A stretch of 64,000 bases of DNA from Gnetum montanum. Taxonomy: Eukaryota > Streptophyta > Gnetopsida > Gnetales > Gnetaceae. Positions 12,610-25,383 of the stretch are shown piece by piece. The stretch spans positions 156,348-220,347 of the forward strand of contig MNCI01008931.1 of assembly GCA_015680685.1 (NCBI GenBank). Direction: 5' to 3'. A model generated the notes under the pieces. It ran no database searches. It saw only the letters and a program-made list of their open reading frames with translations, and was not told the DNA's origin. The position numbers and the translations under genes were made by a program. Positions within the stretch are counted from its first letter, which is position 1. Each line of letters opens with the position of its first letter.

Positions 12610-13900
12610 TCAATGTTCACCAAATTGGTCAATTCATTCCCATTCATGTCTAGCAATTTAAATGCTTCATTGCCATGGGATTTGGTAACCAAAAAAAGAT
12701 CCTTTCTAGTTGGCTAAGAGTTTGTCATTGTATTCACAAATAGTCTTAAGGACAAGGTCTCCTTCCTTGACTTTCCACCAATTAGGATCATGGCAGTATT
12801 GGTTTTTTTACTTCTCTTGGTATCATTTGATGTGAGTAAGCATTTGCATTCATTGCTCTTTTATCAAATCCAAATCAATAGTATGCAACTCATCATTCTA
12901 CCCATTTTTGATGTAGTCAAACAAAGATATCCTTAAAAATGGAACCTATAGTTCAAAAGGTAAAATAGCTTCAGATTTGTAAACAATGTTATATGTTGTG
13001 GCACCAGTTGCAGTTTGAAATATTTTCCTATAGGCCCAAAGAATATATAAGATTTTTTCATGCCATCTATATTTGCTATTGTTTAACATTTCTTTAAAAG
13101 GTTAATGATGACCTTATTACTAGCTTCAGCTTGACCATTAGCTTGTGGATAATAGGGCGATAAAAAAGAATTTTTGATGTATAATCGTTGATAACAAGCT
13201 TGCATTTCATGGCCACTAAACTGTGGTTCATTATCTATGATCATGGTTAGGGATAGGTCAAAATAGGATAGTATGTTATTTAGGATGAATTTACAAACTT
13301 GTTGTAATGGTGTCTTTCTCAAAGGAATAGCTTCAATTCACTTTGTAAAATACTCGATTGTGATGATGATAAACATATGTCCTATAGAAGATGTAGGTGT
13401 TATTAACCCAATTATGTTAATTTCCCATTGTTGGAACAACCATTGAATTTGATTAGCATGTAACATAGTCAATGGCATGTGTATCAAGTTGTTGTTCTAT
13501 TGACAAATGTCATGAGTTTTTACCTTCTTCATGAAGTCACTTTCCATATAGAGCCAATAGTATCCTAGGTGTCTAATCTTAGTAGCCTAGCTTTAGATCC
13601 TATATGTCCTCCACATATGCCATCATGTACCTATTCAAGGACTGTATGAACTTTTTCTTGAACATATCATATTGATAATACACCATTATAAGACCTTAAA
13701 CATAATGTGTTATCAACTATAATGACATATTATTTTGATTATTTATGTATGATAATCTTTTAAGAAGTAGTTAGGTTTTGTAGAGGTTCACCATGCATGA
13801 GATAAAATTTGATATCATCATACCATTTGTGTTAAGAAATGTTATCTATGGTTGCTGTGGAATTACATTTAGTGCTCTACGTGATGGGATGAGCACAATT
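12610..13900 (-). pseudogene. Integrase remnant of G1L
   Basis: The best-kept block (13,322-13,083) reads MIIDNEPQFSGHEMQACYQ, then SFLSPYYPQANGQAEASNKV. This is the central part of a retroviral-type integrase with the second catalytic Asp (DNEPQF) and the region around the Glu (PQANGQAEASNK). Downstream (12,700-12,610) a frame resembling SFLVTKSHGNEAFKL matches the integrase C-terminus preserved in G1R. The enzyme inserts element cDNA into the genome. Stops and indels make this copy non-functional. Confidence 0.75.
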
Positions 13901-13921
13901 TTCCACCATGAAGGGTAATTT

Positions 13922-14368
13922 TCAAAACACACCAAGCATCATACTCAAGGCTAAGATTGCAATGCCATCAAGAAGTGTGTTTTTAGCTTGAGGAATGTGT
14001 TGAATGTTAACCTCTATAAATTGTTGCAAAAGTATTTTGGCTAAGTTACAATATGGTTTTAAATGTTTAGCTTTACAAGTGTATAGTTTAGTTACTTGAT
14101 TGACCACTAGTTGAGGATCACCTTTTATGATTAAGCATGTAATGTTACGAGTTATCAACAACCCTTTGATTAACTCTTCATACTCCACCACATCATTAGT
14201 GCATGAAAACTTGAAAGGATAGGAAAAAGATAGTATTTCAAAAGGGATTATAATGATGGCAATTACACTAGCCCCATATGTAGTTGAAGCTCCATCAAAT
14301 TGCATAATGGTGTCATAACCATCAAGTACATCATTGATAATGTTGATATGTTCATCAATAAATTCCAT
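13922..14368 (-). pseudogene. RNase H remnant of G1L
   Basis: A 148-codon open frame remains. It contains IMQFDGASTTYGASVIAI (first catalytic Asp in the FDGAS motif), VVEYEELIKGLLITRNI (the E of the second motif) and LIIKGDPQLVVNQVT (GD..LVVNQ, third Asp). This is the typical Ty3/gypsy RNase H layout, which degrades RNA in the RNA-DNA hybrid during reverse transcription. It lies between RT and integrase, as expected. G1R has the same domain at 18,040-18,440. Confidence 0.8.
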
Positions 14369-14749
14369 ATCTATGACTACGTTATCTTCGATTGGAGAAG
14401 TGATGAGCTATGTGGCTATGTCAAGACCTTTTGTTAAGGTCTAAGAAACAAAGTATAGGTCAAATTTGACTATTATGGCTTTCCATCAAGTTATTTAGAT
14501 GCTAGATGTGATGGCCCTTAATACATTGTTCTTACATATGATATTGACTTGGCTTCTAAAAAGGTAGCATCTTCATTTCTTCAATGAAAAGACTAAGGCT
14601 ATGCTTTTTCACTTTGGTGTATCAAGTCTCATAGGCTATTACGACATAGCTCAAGTAGTAAATGGGTAACTCTACTTCATCATCTTATTTTTCACAAAGC
14701 AAGAAGGCTATGAATGCATCAAATATTGTAAGGTAGATGTAGAAATGTT

Positions 14750-15900
14750 TATCCATTTGAGGAAAATATACAGTTGGAAACTAGGCTAACTCTTGCTTAA
14801 TTGTATCAAAGGCTTTTTGGCACTCTTTTATCCACTCATAGTGAACTCTTTTTTTAAGAAAATGTTGCATAGGTCATAACTTGTATGTTAGCTTGAGATG
14901 AACCAATGAATAAATTGCAATCTATCTTTTAAACCACGTAGCTTCTTAAGGTTACTAGGTATTGACAAATATGTTATGGCCTTAACCTTATGAAGATTGA
15001 TAAATATTTCTGTCTTAGAAATTATGAAATGAAGCACCTTTCTAGTTTTGACACTGAAGACACACTTCTTAGGGTTGATCCAAAGTTCATACCTAAGACA
15101 ATGTTGATGGACTAAGTTTAGATCATGTGCATGGTCATTGGCTATCTTAGACTTTACCATGATATCATCAACATAGTCATTAAGTAAAACTAGCATGTAA
15201 TCACTAAGGATGTAAGTCATGGCTCATTGGTACATTGCACCTATGTTTTTCAAACCAAATGACATTGTAGTGTAATAAAAGGTTCCTCAAGGGGTTATGA
15301 ATATTGTATACAACTGATGCTCTAGGTTAATCATAACTTTTTTGTATTCCAAAAATCCATCCATGAAGGATAATAAGACATGACTAATCATAATATTAAT
15401 GAGTTGATTGATACTAGGTAAAGGAAAGTCATCCTTAATGATTGCCTTGTTGAGGTTAGAGAAACTAATACATATTCAAATGCTCCTATTATTCTTAGGA
15501 ATTGCCACTATGTTGGACATCCATTCAACATAGTTGATAGCTCAGATGAAACTTGACTCGTAGAGCTTCTTAATCTCATCACAAACTACCAAGGCTAATC
15601 TGGTCTAATTTTGTGCACCTTCTACTTAATAGGCTCAATGCTAGGGTTGAGCATGATGTTATGTTAAATTAGATATGGGTCAAGTCCTACCATGTCTTCA
15701 TATGACCATGCAAATTTTTTAATGTTAGCGTGAAGGGACTTGATGATGTCTTGAGTAATCTAAGGCTCTAATGAGGAACTTAGTTTCAATGTTTTCTCCT
15801 CACTGTTGTGTGTTATAATGGGGACTTCTACTAGAGAATCCTCTGTGATATCTCTAGCCTCTAAGTTGAGGATTTTAACTACCTAATCAAGCCATTCTAA
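14750..15900 (-). pseudogene. Reverse transcriptase remnant of G1L
   Basis: Minus-strand reading from 15,770 shows a frame like SLHANIKKFAWSYEDMVGLD, the usual lead into gypsy RT. The block 15,220-14,888 carries NDYVDDIMVKSK (the catalytic YVDD box), NPKKCVFSV and the post-RT motif IPSNLKKLRGLKDRLQFIH, followed near 14,840 by the tether region. Gypsy-type order RT, then RNase H, then integrase is kept. Many stops interrupt the frame. Confidence 0.8.
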
Positions 15901-15989
15901 GTTCTTTTCTATTAAGCTATGTAGTTAAATAAGCTCCTAGGCTCAAGGTCATCTAATCAAGGTCAATGGGTCATTTGACACTACCATAT

Positions 15990-16450
15990 GGTCCATTAAA
16001 GCTCAGGGGCAAGTTGAATCATGTCCATATCTCCATGGCTTAATTCTACAAGTCAACAAGAACACATTAAGTGGCACCCACATGATATTTTCATCAAGCA
16101 TAGTTAAAATAGTGCACAATAATGAGATAATAAAGCATAATAAAGTAAGATAAGGCCAAAACAACACAAAACATGGTACAATAAGGTAAGATAATATCAC
16201 AACAAGGTAAACTAAGGAAACACAAGTTAAATTAAAGTAGAATAGGGTAGGATAAAACCACAAATGATGTCAAAATAATATAAAATAAGATTAAATAAAG
16301 TTAAATTTGAATAAAACAAGGTGAATTATGGTAGAGCAAGATAGAATAATGTTCAAATGATGTCAAAAAATGTAAAATGAGGTCAAATAAGGTTGAATAA
16401 GGTCAAAAATAATATTAAATAATGATAATTTATTATTTTGGTTACTATTT
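15990..16450. repeat. Degenerate short tandem repeat, AAGGTAAGATAAGGTCAAAA-like
   Basis: About 20-25-bp words such as AATAAGGTAAGATAA, AAATAAGGTTGAATAAGGTC and CAAATGATGTCAAAA recur with many changes across some 450 bp. No coding frame is plausible. It lies just beyond the 5' end of the G1L polyprotein and may be leader DNA of that element. Confidence 0.55.
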
Positions 16451-16554
16451 ATGCAAAAGGTTATAATTTGATTAAAAAAGCCTAAAAATAAATAAAATAA
16501 TGGGTTTTAAGATTAAATAAGATATAAATGACCAAATATTCCTAATTTCTAGCA

Positions 16555-16665
16555 TATTTGAGCTATTATAGCAATGTGTGGACATCAAGGGGCAAGTTAG
16601 CAACATGTTAGAGCTATTATGATAGTGTGTGGGCACCCTAGGCTGAGTTGATAGCTTGTTTATGT
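16555..16665. repeat. Imperfect direct duplication of about 55 bp
   Basis: GAGCTATTATAGCAATGTGT...GGACATC is followed by GAGCTATTATGATAGTGTGT...GGGCACC, with similar following bases. It lies between the degenerate repeat and the 5' LTR portion of G1L. Confidence 0.45.
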
Positions 16666-16689
16666 CAAACAAGTTGTTAAAAAAGCTGG

Positions 16690-16960
16690 TATGACGTTTT
16701 TGACTCTTGGTATCTTAGGTAGAGAGCTATGGGAGTCACATGTTAGCATATTTGATTGATCCAGGTAACATGTGAACTCTAGATTCAAGTTTGTCAGCAT
16801 GTATAAGCTACTTTCATTTAAATTTTATAGCCACAGCTTATTTGACTCTATTTTATTTTCAATTTCACATGTATAATGTGTTTAAGGTAGATTTGGTTTA
16901 TTCTAGCCATTGAGTGTAGTGTGTTTAACCTATAGGAAGAAATTGTTTATGAAACCTTAG
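16690..16960 (-). repeat. 5' LTR portion of G1L
   Basis: Shares ACAGCTTATTTGA, GTCAGCATG- and ATTTCACATGTATAATGTGT-like words, in the same order, with 2,290-2,450. The U3 end next to G1R appears to be missing, and the stretch 16,960-17,394 shows no gene or clear match. Confidence 0.4.
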
Positions 16961-17394
16961 CATATGACATAAATTTCATTTTTTTTATTTCATACTGGCA
17001 ACTTGTTTGGGGTAGGCTTGGGATACCAAACCACCAAGGCTTAATGTATTTTGGCAAACTTGGGAGTTTTGATTTTTTGTGCTTATTTTATGGAATTTTT
17101 GGTTTTTCCTTGGTCACATTGATAGTGTTGTTGGGATTTCCTATATCCATGTCAGCATTATTGACCTTCAAGGCTAAGAGAGGCAACACAAAGGGTTTTA
17201 CACTTAGAATGTGAGTTTTACAAGTATTTTTGAGGGCAGTCAATGACAGATTATGGATTTTAGTGGGTCAAAAACTAGGTTTTATGGTATTTCCTACCAA
17301 AATATGTAGTGTTCTTGGCCTCATTCTTGCTGGTAATGACATTATGAATTTTTTTATTGTAACGCCATAACCAATTTTTCAACACCTAACAACC

Positions 17395-19774
17395 TTAAGA
17401 GGCTACCTGATTTAAAATATAAAGTGCAATTTATTTATAGGTTCATCTCAAGACTTATAGACAAGTTACAATTCATGTAGCACTTGCTTGAAAATGGAGT
17501 TCACTATGAGTGGACAAACAAGTGCCAAAAAGCCTTTAACAATATTAACCAATAGTTGGCCCAACTATCTATTCAGCTCAAAAGGATAAACATTTCTACA
17601 TCTAGCTTACAATTTCTAACACATACATAACTTCCTTGCTTTATCAAAATAAGATTATGAAGTAGAGTAACCCATTTACTACTTGAGCCATGCCTTAATA
17701 GCCTATGAGACTTAGTATATTGAAGTCAAAAAGCATTGTTTAGCCTTATTTTTTTTATTCAAGAAATGAAGATGCTGCTTTTTAGGAGCCAAGTCAATGT
17801 CGTATGTAAGAATAATGTCTTAAGGGCCACCACATCTAGCATCTATGAGAGCATTCAAATAGCCTGGTAGAAAGCCATAACAACCAAATTAGACCTACCA
17901 TATATTTCTCAAGCCTAAAAAAACCTCAAGCCATAGCTACACAACTCACAAATTCTCCAATTAAAGATAATATAGCCATAGATTTTGGATTTCTTAATGA
18001 ACATATCAACATTATCAACAATGTACCTGAGTTATGAGGCCATTATGCACTTTGATGGAGCTTCAACTACATATTAGGCCAATGCAACTATTATCATTAC
18101 ACTCATTTTTGGTGAAATCTAATCTTTTTCCTATTGTTTTGAGTTCCCATGCACTAACAACATGGTGGAGTATGAAGGGTTAATTAGAGGGTTATTGATA
18201 GCTCATGGCCATGGGTTTACATGCTTAATTATAAAAGATGACTCTTAACTAGTAATTAACCAAGTAACTAAAATATATAATTGTAAAGCTAAATATTTAT
18301 GGTCATACTATGACTTAGCCAAAATTCTTTTGCTCCAGTATACAAATGTTAATATTCAACACATTCACTAAGTTGAAAACATGCTTGCTAATGTCATTAC
18401 TTAATTAGCATTAAGTGTAATGCTTGATATGTTTAGAAAGTTACCCTTCCATGACAAAAAACTATGCTCATTCCATCACATAGAATCCTAAAAATATTTT
18501 TGTAGAAACTATAGATAACATTTCACAACATGAATGGTAGGATGATATCAAGTTTTACCTCATGCATGGTGAACCTCCATAGAATCTAGCTACTTCTCAA
18601 AAAGATAGTGTATGTAAATGATCAAGAAAATATGTCATTGTGTTTAATAATACATTATGTGGAAATTTCTATGATGGTGCATTGTTAGTATGCTTGAGCA
18701 AAGCAGAAGCTCATACAATCCTACAATAGGTACATGATGGCATATGTGTAGGACATATACGACCTAGAGCCATTGTTGCTAAGACTAGATGCCAAGGATA
18801 CTACTGGCCTTATATGGACATTGATTGAATGAAAAAGGTAAAAACTTATGCCATTTGTTAATGACACAGTAACCTCAAACACATGCCACCAACTAAGTTA
18901 CACACTACTCATATTACATGGTCATTTCAACTATACGAAATTAATATTATTAGATCTATAACTCCTAAATCCTCTACAAGACATAACTTTATTCTCATTG
19001 CAATTGAGTATTTCACAAAGTGAGTTGAATTTATTCATCTAAGACAAAAAATGTCACAACAAGTATGTAAGTTCATTCTAGATAACATAGTGTCATGTTT
19101 TGGCCTACGTTTAGTCATTGTTATTGATAACAGACCACAATTTAGAAGTAACAAAACATAAGCCTTTTGCAAAAAATTACACATCAAGCATTCTTTCTCT
19201 ACACTTTACTATCCATAAGAAAATGGCTAAGCCAAAGCTAATAATAAGGTTATCATTAATCTTTTAAAGAAAATGTTAAATAATACCAAGTGTAGATGAC
19301 ATGAATAGCTCTTGTATGCATTATGGACCTATAGAACAACATTCAGAATTGCAACCAATGTCATACCATATAGCTTGGTTTATAAATTTGAAGCAAATTT
19401 GCCTCTTGAATGACAATTTCCATCTTTGAGGGTAGCTTTGTTTAACTACATCAAAAATGACTAGAACAATGAATTGCATACCATTGACTTGGATTTGGTA
19501 GAAGATCAATTAATGCAAATTCTTGCTCACATGAAACGATACTCAAAGAAATAAAGATAACACTACCTTCATGATCCAAATTGACAAAAGTTCAAAGAAA
19601 GGGACTTAGTCCTCAAAGCCATTCATGAACATGCAAACAAACTCTTAACTAACTGGGAAGGACCTTTCTTGGTGACCAAGGCCTATGGCAATGGAGCATT
19701 CAAGATAGCATACCTAGATGGGAATGAATTGGCTAATCAAGTCAACCATTCCTATCTTAAACATTATCATATCT
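17395..19774 (+). pseudogene. Pol remnant of G1R (RT C-terminus, RNase H, integrase)
   Basis: Frames joined across stops read HYEWTNKCQKAFNNIN (RT thumb/tether, about 17,500), HFDGASTTY (RNase H, about 18,050), then integrase. The integrase shows HDGICVGHIRPRAIVAKTRC (zinc-binding region, about 18,730), VIVIDNRPQF (second Asp, about 19,120), LYALWTYRTTFRIATNVIPY (about 19,315) and WEGPFLVTKAYGNGAFKIAY (C-terminus, about 19,650). The frame ends at a TAA near 19,774. The order is typical of Ty3/gypsy. More decayed than G1L in RNase H. Confidence 0.75.
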
Positions 19775-21141
19775 AACATTGACCCTTTTGTTTATGTTTT
19801 TTTTATAGAATATGTAGTATTAATGGACTTTCTAGCCTATGACAAGCAAGCTTGACCTCTTCTCTTTAGTTTCAACACACTAAAACTTTGTAAAAATATA
19901 CAAAATAAGATATAGCATTCTCAAGTTCTACCAATTATGTCTCATAATGGCCAATGCTTGCTTGTTATCTCATGTTTTCCCTTGTAATTTGATGTTTCTT
20001 TGATCTATTTTCTTATTCTCTCTGAGTTGCATTTGTAGGATGAGCCTAGAGCCATTGCAAAGATGTGACTCATTATAACATTAAGTCACCATGTGATCTC
20101 AACACATGAGATTTAGTTAGCTTGTTTGACCGTGCCAACTATGCTTATCCCATATCATTTCCATTATCCTTTCATAACCATAGCCATATACCAATTTTAG
20201 CCTTTCCTTGCTAATGATGAAAACCTATGTTTTCCATTCATGTAACATGGCCATGTGATATCTTTTACAACATGCTTTGTGAAATAGTTTGCTAAATCTT
20301 CACACACTTCATTTGGCAAGACAACAAAAGTTGGCCTTGGCATTAAAACCCAAAAAAGATTTCATTCCATCCAGAAAAAGAGAGGGAGAAAATCCAAGAG
20401 AGCCAAGAGGCCAAAGTAGCCTAAAATAAAGTAACCAATGGCTTAGAAAAAAATAGGGAGCCAAGTGGCTAAAGTAGCCAATACCAAAGCACTGGTTTCT
20501 TTGAATCAAAGAACCTATAACCAGTAGTTCAAGAATGAAGCGCAAAGCCCTTGTCAACAAATGAGTGCATCACTATGTCATAATCATGATGTCAAAACAT
20601 TTGAAATTCTTCATGAGCCTACTTAGGAATCTTTAAACACATATGTAGCCATAATACCTCACTTTGAATTCTCATTATTTCCATCTTAATCTTACTTTAC
20701 AATCATGAGTACTACTTGGCATGATTCAAAAACTATAGAATCAGATATAGAGTGGAAGCATTGGTGATGAATCTATGATAGTATTTTGCATTTTATGTTG
20801 ATGTCTTTTGGATCAATCCTCTAGACATCAACACAGAGGGACCAATGAAACACCTCAAATAAAATTTAGTTAAAAAGGAAAGCCTTTAGACAAATTTTAA
20901 TTTTAATTTTGATTGAATTCAAGAGAAAAAATGAATGCCTTGATTTCCCTTCAAAATAATTCATTTTATAGCCCTGTTTTGTAAAAATCCTAGAGTGTTC
21001 ATAACATGTAAAATGTAATTTATAGCCCAGACTATCAAAAACGCTGTGAATTTTATTAAGCTATCATATTTGGATCATATTGAGAAAACTATTGCTAATT
21101 CTAGCACAAAATGTTAAAACGTGGTGCTTGTCAGTCCTAGC
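19775..21141 (+). other. 3' non-coding part and truncated 3' LTR of G1R
   Basis: No coding frame. The 20,160-20,560 stretch matches the reverse complement of 12,150-11,942 plus 3,023-2,900. The purine run ACACAGAGGGACCA near 20,831-20,844 precedes TGAAACACCTC, read as the LTR start. The LTR is interrupted at 21,141 by element C1. Confidence 0.55.
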
Positions 21142-22196
21142 TATAGATCGAGAAGTTAGAAGGGGGGTTGAATAAGTTTCCTAATTAAAATTGCACCAGC
21201 CATAAGAACACATCAAATTTTATGTGATTTCACAACTTGAGTACATCCATACTCAAAGGGTAGAATCGATGCACACCTCCATAATTTATTTCTTCATAAA
21301 TGTGGTTTGAAGGACAACACACTCTTTACAAGCTCTTAGCTCTACTCTAGAGTGTTTCATCACCATGAATCCACTCAACCCCACAAGGTCTCAAGAAGCT
21401 TAGAATGTGATTTTAAGGATCCCACAACATTTACAAAATTGAGCTCCCCTCCAAAGTGCTTCGACTTTGCAAGACCACTCAATCTTGTAGGATCTCGACA
21501 AGCTCAATACAAATGCCTTTTCGCAAGATGCACATTAACCCTAAAAGGCTATAAGAAAGAAAGAAAAGAACAAGGAAATAATGTAACTAAATTTACTAAT
21601 CCTTGCACTTGAAGGTTAGTGTAAATTACAATAAAAAAATGATGTTACAATGAGAAGTAAGAATATAATTTCTTAAAATAGCTTTTGTGTGAAAAATGCT
21701 TACATAATTCCCAAGATTTTGACATCATCTTATAATCTCAAAGTTTCTAAAAACTCCTTAGAATTCATGCAATAGCTAGTATAGAAGTCTACTTCAAAGT
21801 TGAGACATCTAACTGAGATTAACCTCAACACAGGAGAGATGTCTATCTAGTGAGTGGAATGTCTATAGTGGGACATCTACTGTTGGGAAAAAATGTCTAT
21901 TATTTTTCCCAAACATCTACTCAACCCTTGAACTGTAAATTATAATGCTTTCTCTTGTCAATTGGTCTTTTTAATAGTCCATGGAGCATCTTCATTTGGC
22001 TTGTAGACTTCAGTTTCATTCATTCTCTCATCTTACCCATGTAGTCTTCATTTTGACATCTTGATGTAGATCTCGTTTTCTTGAGTTCTTAAATTTCATT
22101 GTGAAGTTCTTGTTCATTTATTGTAAAATCATCATCTACCACAAACATTTTATATTCTCTAATTTCCTTAAGGTTTTGACATACCTAAGGTTAATA
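21142..22196 (-). repeat. C1 left LTR (3' LTR in element orientation)
   Basis: Colinear with 32,653-33,731 throughout, sharing for example GAAGTTAGAAGGGGGGTTG-type and TTAAGGTTTTGACA words. The right LTR begins TGTGGATT and ends GGTCAACA; this copy reads TATAGATC and GGTTAATA, so the TG/CA ends have decayed. Confidence 0.85.
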
Positions 22197-22198
22197 AT

Positions 22199-22210
22199 CT
22201 CCCCCTTTTT
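22199..22210 (-). promoter_or_regulatory. Polypurine tract of C1
   Basis: On the minus strand AAAAAGGGGGAG lies two bases before the left LTR. This is the expected place for plus-strand priming. Confidence 0.7.
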
Positions 22211-22443
22211 GGTGATGTTCAAAACTTAGGAAAATGAGTTAGTATATTCAAAAAATCGATTGAGCTAAGGATGATGAGAGATGAAAGACTATGCAAAAAT
22301 GCATCCTTAATACAACACAAAATTCATTAATCATAAGGAGAGACTTGTGAATTTTGAATAAAGTCATTTATGATGAAGGGCTAAGCAACAACCATTGAAT
22401 ATCTTGTCTATATACTAGAAAGATAAACATCAATACCACCATA

Positions 22444-22448
22444 AGGTC
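22444..22448. repeat. Target-site duplication of A2, left copy AGGTC
   Basis: The identical 5 bp AGGTC follows the element at 29,393-29,397. This proves the insertion of A2 into C1. Confidence 0.9.
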
Positions 22449-23218
22449 TGATAAGTGGCGAGGTATCGCTACACTCAACCATACGAATACGAGCGTTACA
22501 CGCGTGATCCAGTCGAACTCTGTAGACTAAGTGCCTACACGCCTTATGGAACACTTAATGTTAATCGTTCGTTGTCTTCCCAGACTTACTTGTATTTGTC
22601 ACGATTGTATGGTTAAGTAAGTCTGAGGTATGTGATTTTTATAGTTTTTCTGTTTTATCTCCTATGCTGACGAGGTGAAGGGTGAAGAGACTAATTAACT
22701 AACTAAGCCTTAATTAACCTAGCATCAGTATCCATTCCCACTTACCATTCACACCCTAAACCAATGCAACCTTGGTTACTGAACGCTATTCATTACTGGG
22801 ATCACCAAGCGTAACGCACGTGCTCGAAGCGGTCGTACTGAATGCACTTAACTAGGAGAGAAGGGTTGAGAGAGATTTAATTAACTAATAAAGCATTTAA
22901 ATAATGAATAATAAATAACAATAAATAATGTCCTATTTAGCCTAGTCCATGCACTGCAAGGTTTATCCAAGAAGTTCGTCTTTATTTCCGTACACAAACT
23001 TGTGTTCAGGTACAATATTTGCTCGAATAAAGATCCGTTCACTTTGGAGCTCGTACTACGAGCACATGGAAATTATTCTATCTCTGGAGAGGTAAAATTG
23101 CTAGAGTTTTGCTATGTTCAAGGCCTAGAATCAGAAACAAGGGAGAGCTACCTCTTATTTATAGATTTGGCAGTGCATTGCGATATCGCATCTTCCCCTG
23201 CGATATCACGTCCCATCA
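22449..23218 (-). repeat. A2 left LTR (3' LTR in element orientation)
   Basis: 770 bp beginning TGATAAG and ending TCCCATCA. Near the right end it carries GCGATATCGCA and GCGATATCACG, fewer GATATC units than the other LTR. Confidence 0.9.
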
Positions 23219-23229
23219 TACCCCCATGA
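23219..23229 (-). promoter_or_regulatory. Polypurine tract of A2
   Basis: Minus strand TCATGGGGGTA directly before the LTR, the same as in A1. Confidence 0.75.
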
Positions 23230-25380
23230 TTGAATAAAAACTCGTCATCGAGTTCCTTACAAAATATTGGGACGGTATGGGATGATTGACTCAAATGGAA
23301 CTAATGGTGAAAGGGATGACATGTGAACGGATCACCATTACAAGACAAGACAAAACTGGTGCTCACAACAACAAGAGTGAACACTTTATACATTTGACAT
23401 CAGGCCTTATTTGGCAGCTGAGAAAGAGAGAGAGAGAGAGAAATTTTGTTGCTGCCAACGCCAAGATTGCACCTTTCGTTGTCTATCCATAAGCACGCCA
23501 TCGATCTTGCTCCTTGCATAGCTGTTTCAGCATCGATCCATTCCAAGTGTTCCCTCCAGATCTAATCCGCTATTGTATGATTGTCATCTGCACACACAAC
23601 ACAGTCTTTAATTAGCAAGGGTAAATGAATCATAATGCAATTGATACCTTGCTTCAGTGAAAGGTCCATTGGCTGAGTTGTGGTATGGCTGATATGGATC
23701 TGGAGATATACTAATGGTGACTACTGAAGGTGTAGGGGTTAGAAGAAAATTGAAAAAATTGGGTCCAAACCCTCATGACTAAGAACAAACCTCCAATAGC
23801 GATAGAATGGATAAAGAAAGAGAACAAGAAAGATGGAGAAAAAGAGACAACTATAACATCAATGAAAGGGATGTCAAGATGTAAATGAACAAAATAAGGT
23901 TGATTACAAAAATGTTAAGGGAAAGAATTTAACTGGTGCACCAAATAGGAATGCCAGTGGATCCTCCCCAAAGCTGGCTCATGCCCTTAATGCCCTGACA
24001 AACCCACATTCAAAGAGTTCGTAGGCCCTAAGAATGTCATTTGGAGACAAGAGTTAAAGTCTTAACCGCAAGAATTTACCAAAAAGAAAACAATGCGTCA
24101 ACCAAAATATACACTAATGATACAACCGGCAATGAGGTGAACGATGGAGAGAAGGATGGAGAGAAGAGAATGGAATGGAATCCCAAGAAAAAGGTGGTGT
24201 ACAATGCCTTGTGTAGTTAATCATTAATGTGACATAGTAGATCCCATTCCAAGTCTAGCCTCAAACAAACCACATCTAGTGACTTCACATATATGCATTT
24301 GGCCAATCCATCCCCTTGAAGTAACAAAAATGTCTTCCCAAAGAGCCACCACCATTCTGACGAAACAAGGAGGAGAGAATGGGAAGCGAGAAGGACCTTA
24401 GTTAGAGGAAACATTTTTATTTTAATTCCATAACCAGTACTTGTAGCCCAAATGATTTTTTTTTCTAAGGGGTGTGCTTTGAATTCTCACATTTTTTTTC
24501 TGTGTTTATACGTGAGAACCACACCATGCAAAGACTTTGGTATTTTTATTTGCTCAGCTTCCTGATAATTGGGTAACATCGAAGCGGTAAGAAAACTCAA
24601 GAAGAAAACATCCAAGCACCCAAGAGAATGGCCAACACAAATGCATCAAGTTCCCTTGAAGCCACACCCTTTTCAATCCTTGAGTCCTTCCTTAGTTTGA
24701 GAAATGCCCAGTCACCGATTCGTTGATAGTTCTTATTTAAAAAAGGGACTGTACATTTCCAAGCCGAGAGAGACCATAGAAATTTGTGGATGTATGGATG
24801 AAGTAAACTCATTACTTGCGATATCAAAAGAACCATACCTTAGTATCAACATCATGACTTAAAGATAAAAACCAAACATTAGCAATCAATATAAAAATAG
24901 TTCATACCATCATGAAGAACACTTATTAAATGACAAACTTGACAAGATGGATAACACACACACAAAGAAATGAAAAAGGTATAAATGATGTTGTAAAACA
25001 AAAATAATAAAAGTTAAAGAAATTTGTAAAACAAAAATGTGTAAAGGAAAAAATGTGTAAAACAAAAACTAAAAAGAACTGAGGGCCCCGAATGATTAGC
25101 ATAGGTGGCCATCTCCCCCATGACTGAATAGAAAGGGAGAGATCTGAAATAATGAGCACCTGTTTGAATTTCTTAAAAGTGGCCAACTTCTCCCAATTGA
25201 TGTTTTCAGGTTAAAGGATGGAAGTCGACGATGCTCATACTCCAATGTATCTATGCCTTCGTTGTGGGCATGAGTTGTTCCCCTAGTTTGTTCCATGCAT
25301 GTTGGTGGGCTACTCTCTTGATCAGCTATCAACCACTGGGTGTTCTGTTGTTGTGTGGTTGCTACATATAGGCACCTTTG
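23230..25380 (-). other. Non-coding module of A2
   Basis: No convincing protein. Colinear in patches with the A1 non-coding module, though the whole 2.5-kb extra ORF of A1 is absent; the junction falls near 23,500-23,640. Contains a short (AG)n run at about 23,423-23,442 and one internal polypurine-tract-like motif at 25,111-25,126. Confidence 0.5.
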
Positions 25381-25383
25381 TAT

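Larger units (their letters stand above)
2290..16960 (-). mobile_element. Decayed Ty3/gypsy element G1L, interrupted by element A1
   Basis: A minus-strand gypsy element carries the order RT - RNase H - integrase (from right to left, 15.9 to 12.6 kb). Its 3' non-coding part and 3' LTR lie at 11,942-12,150 and then, beyond the inserted element A1, at about 3,023 down to 2,290. The parts on both sides of A1 match one continuous stretch of the plus-strand copy G1R (about 20,200-21,100), which proves the interruption. Sequences near 16,700-16,960 resemble those near 2,290-2,450 and are read as parts of the 5' and 3' LTRs. The outer limits are approximate. All coding parts are broken by stops and frameshifts. 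Confidence 0.75.
17395..21141 (+). mobile_element. Decayed Ty3/gypsy element G1R, inverted relative to G1L
   Basis: A plus-strand copy of the same family as G1L begins abruptly inside RT (TPNNLKRLPDLKYKVQFIYR), so its 5' half is deleted. It continues through RNase H, integrase, 3' non-coding DNA, a polypurine tract near 20,833-20,845 and the start of its 3' LTR (about 20,846), which is cut by the copia LTR at 21,142. Large parts match the reverse complement of G1L, for example 18,541-18,590 with 13,780-13,830, and 20,200-20,440 with 11,942-12,150. Confidence 0.75.
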
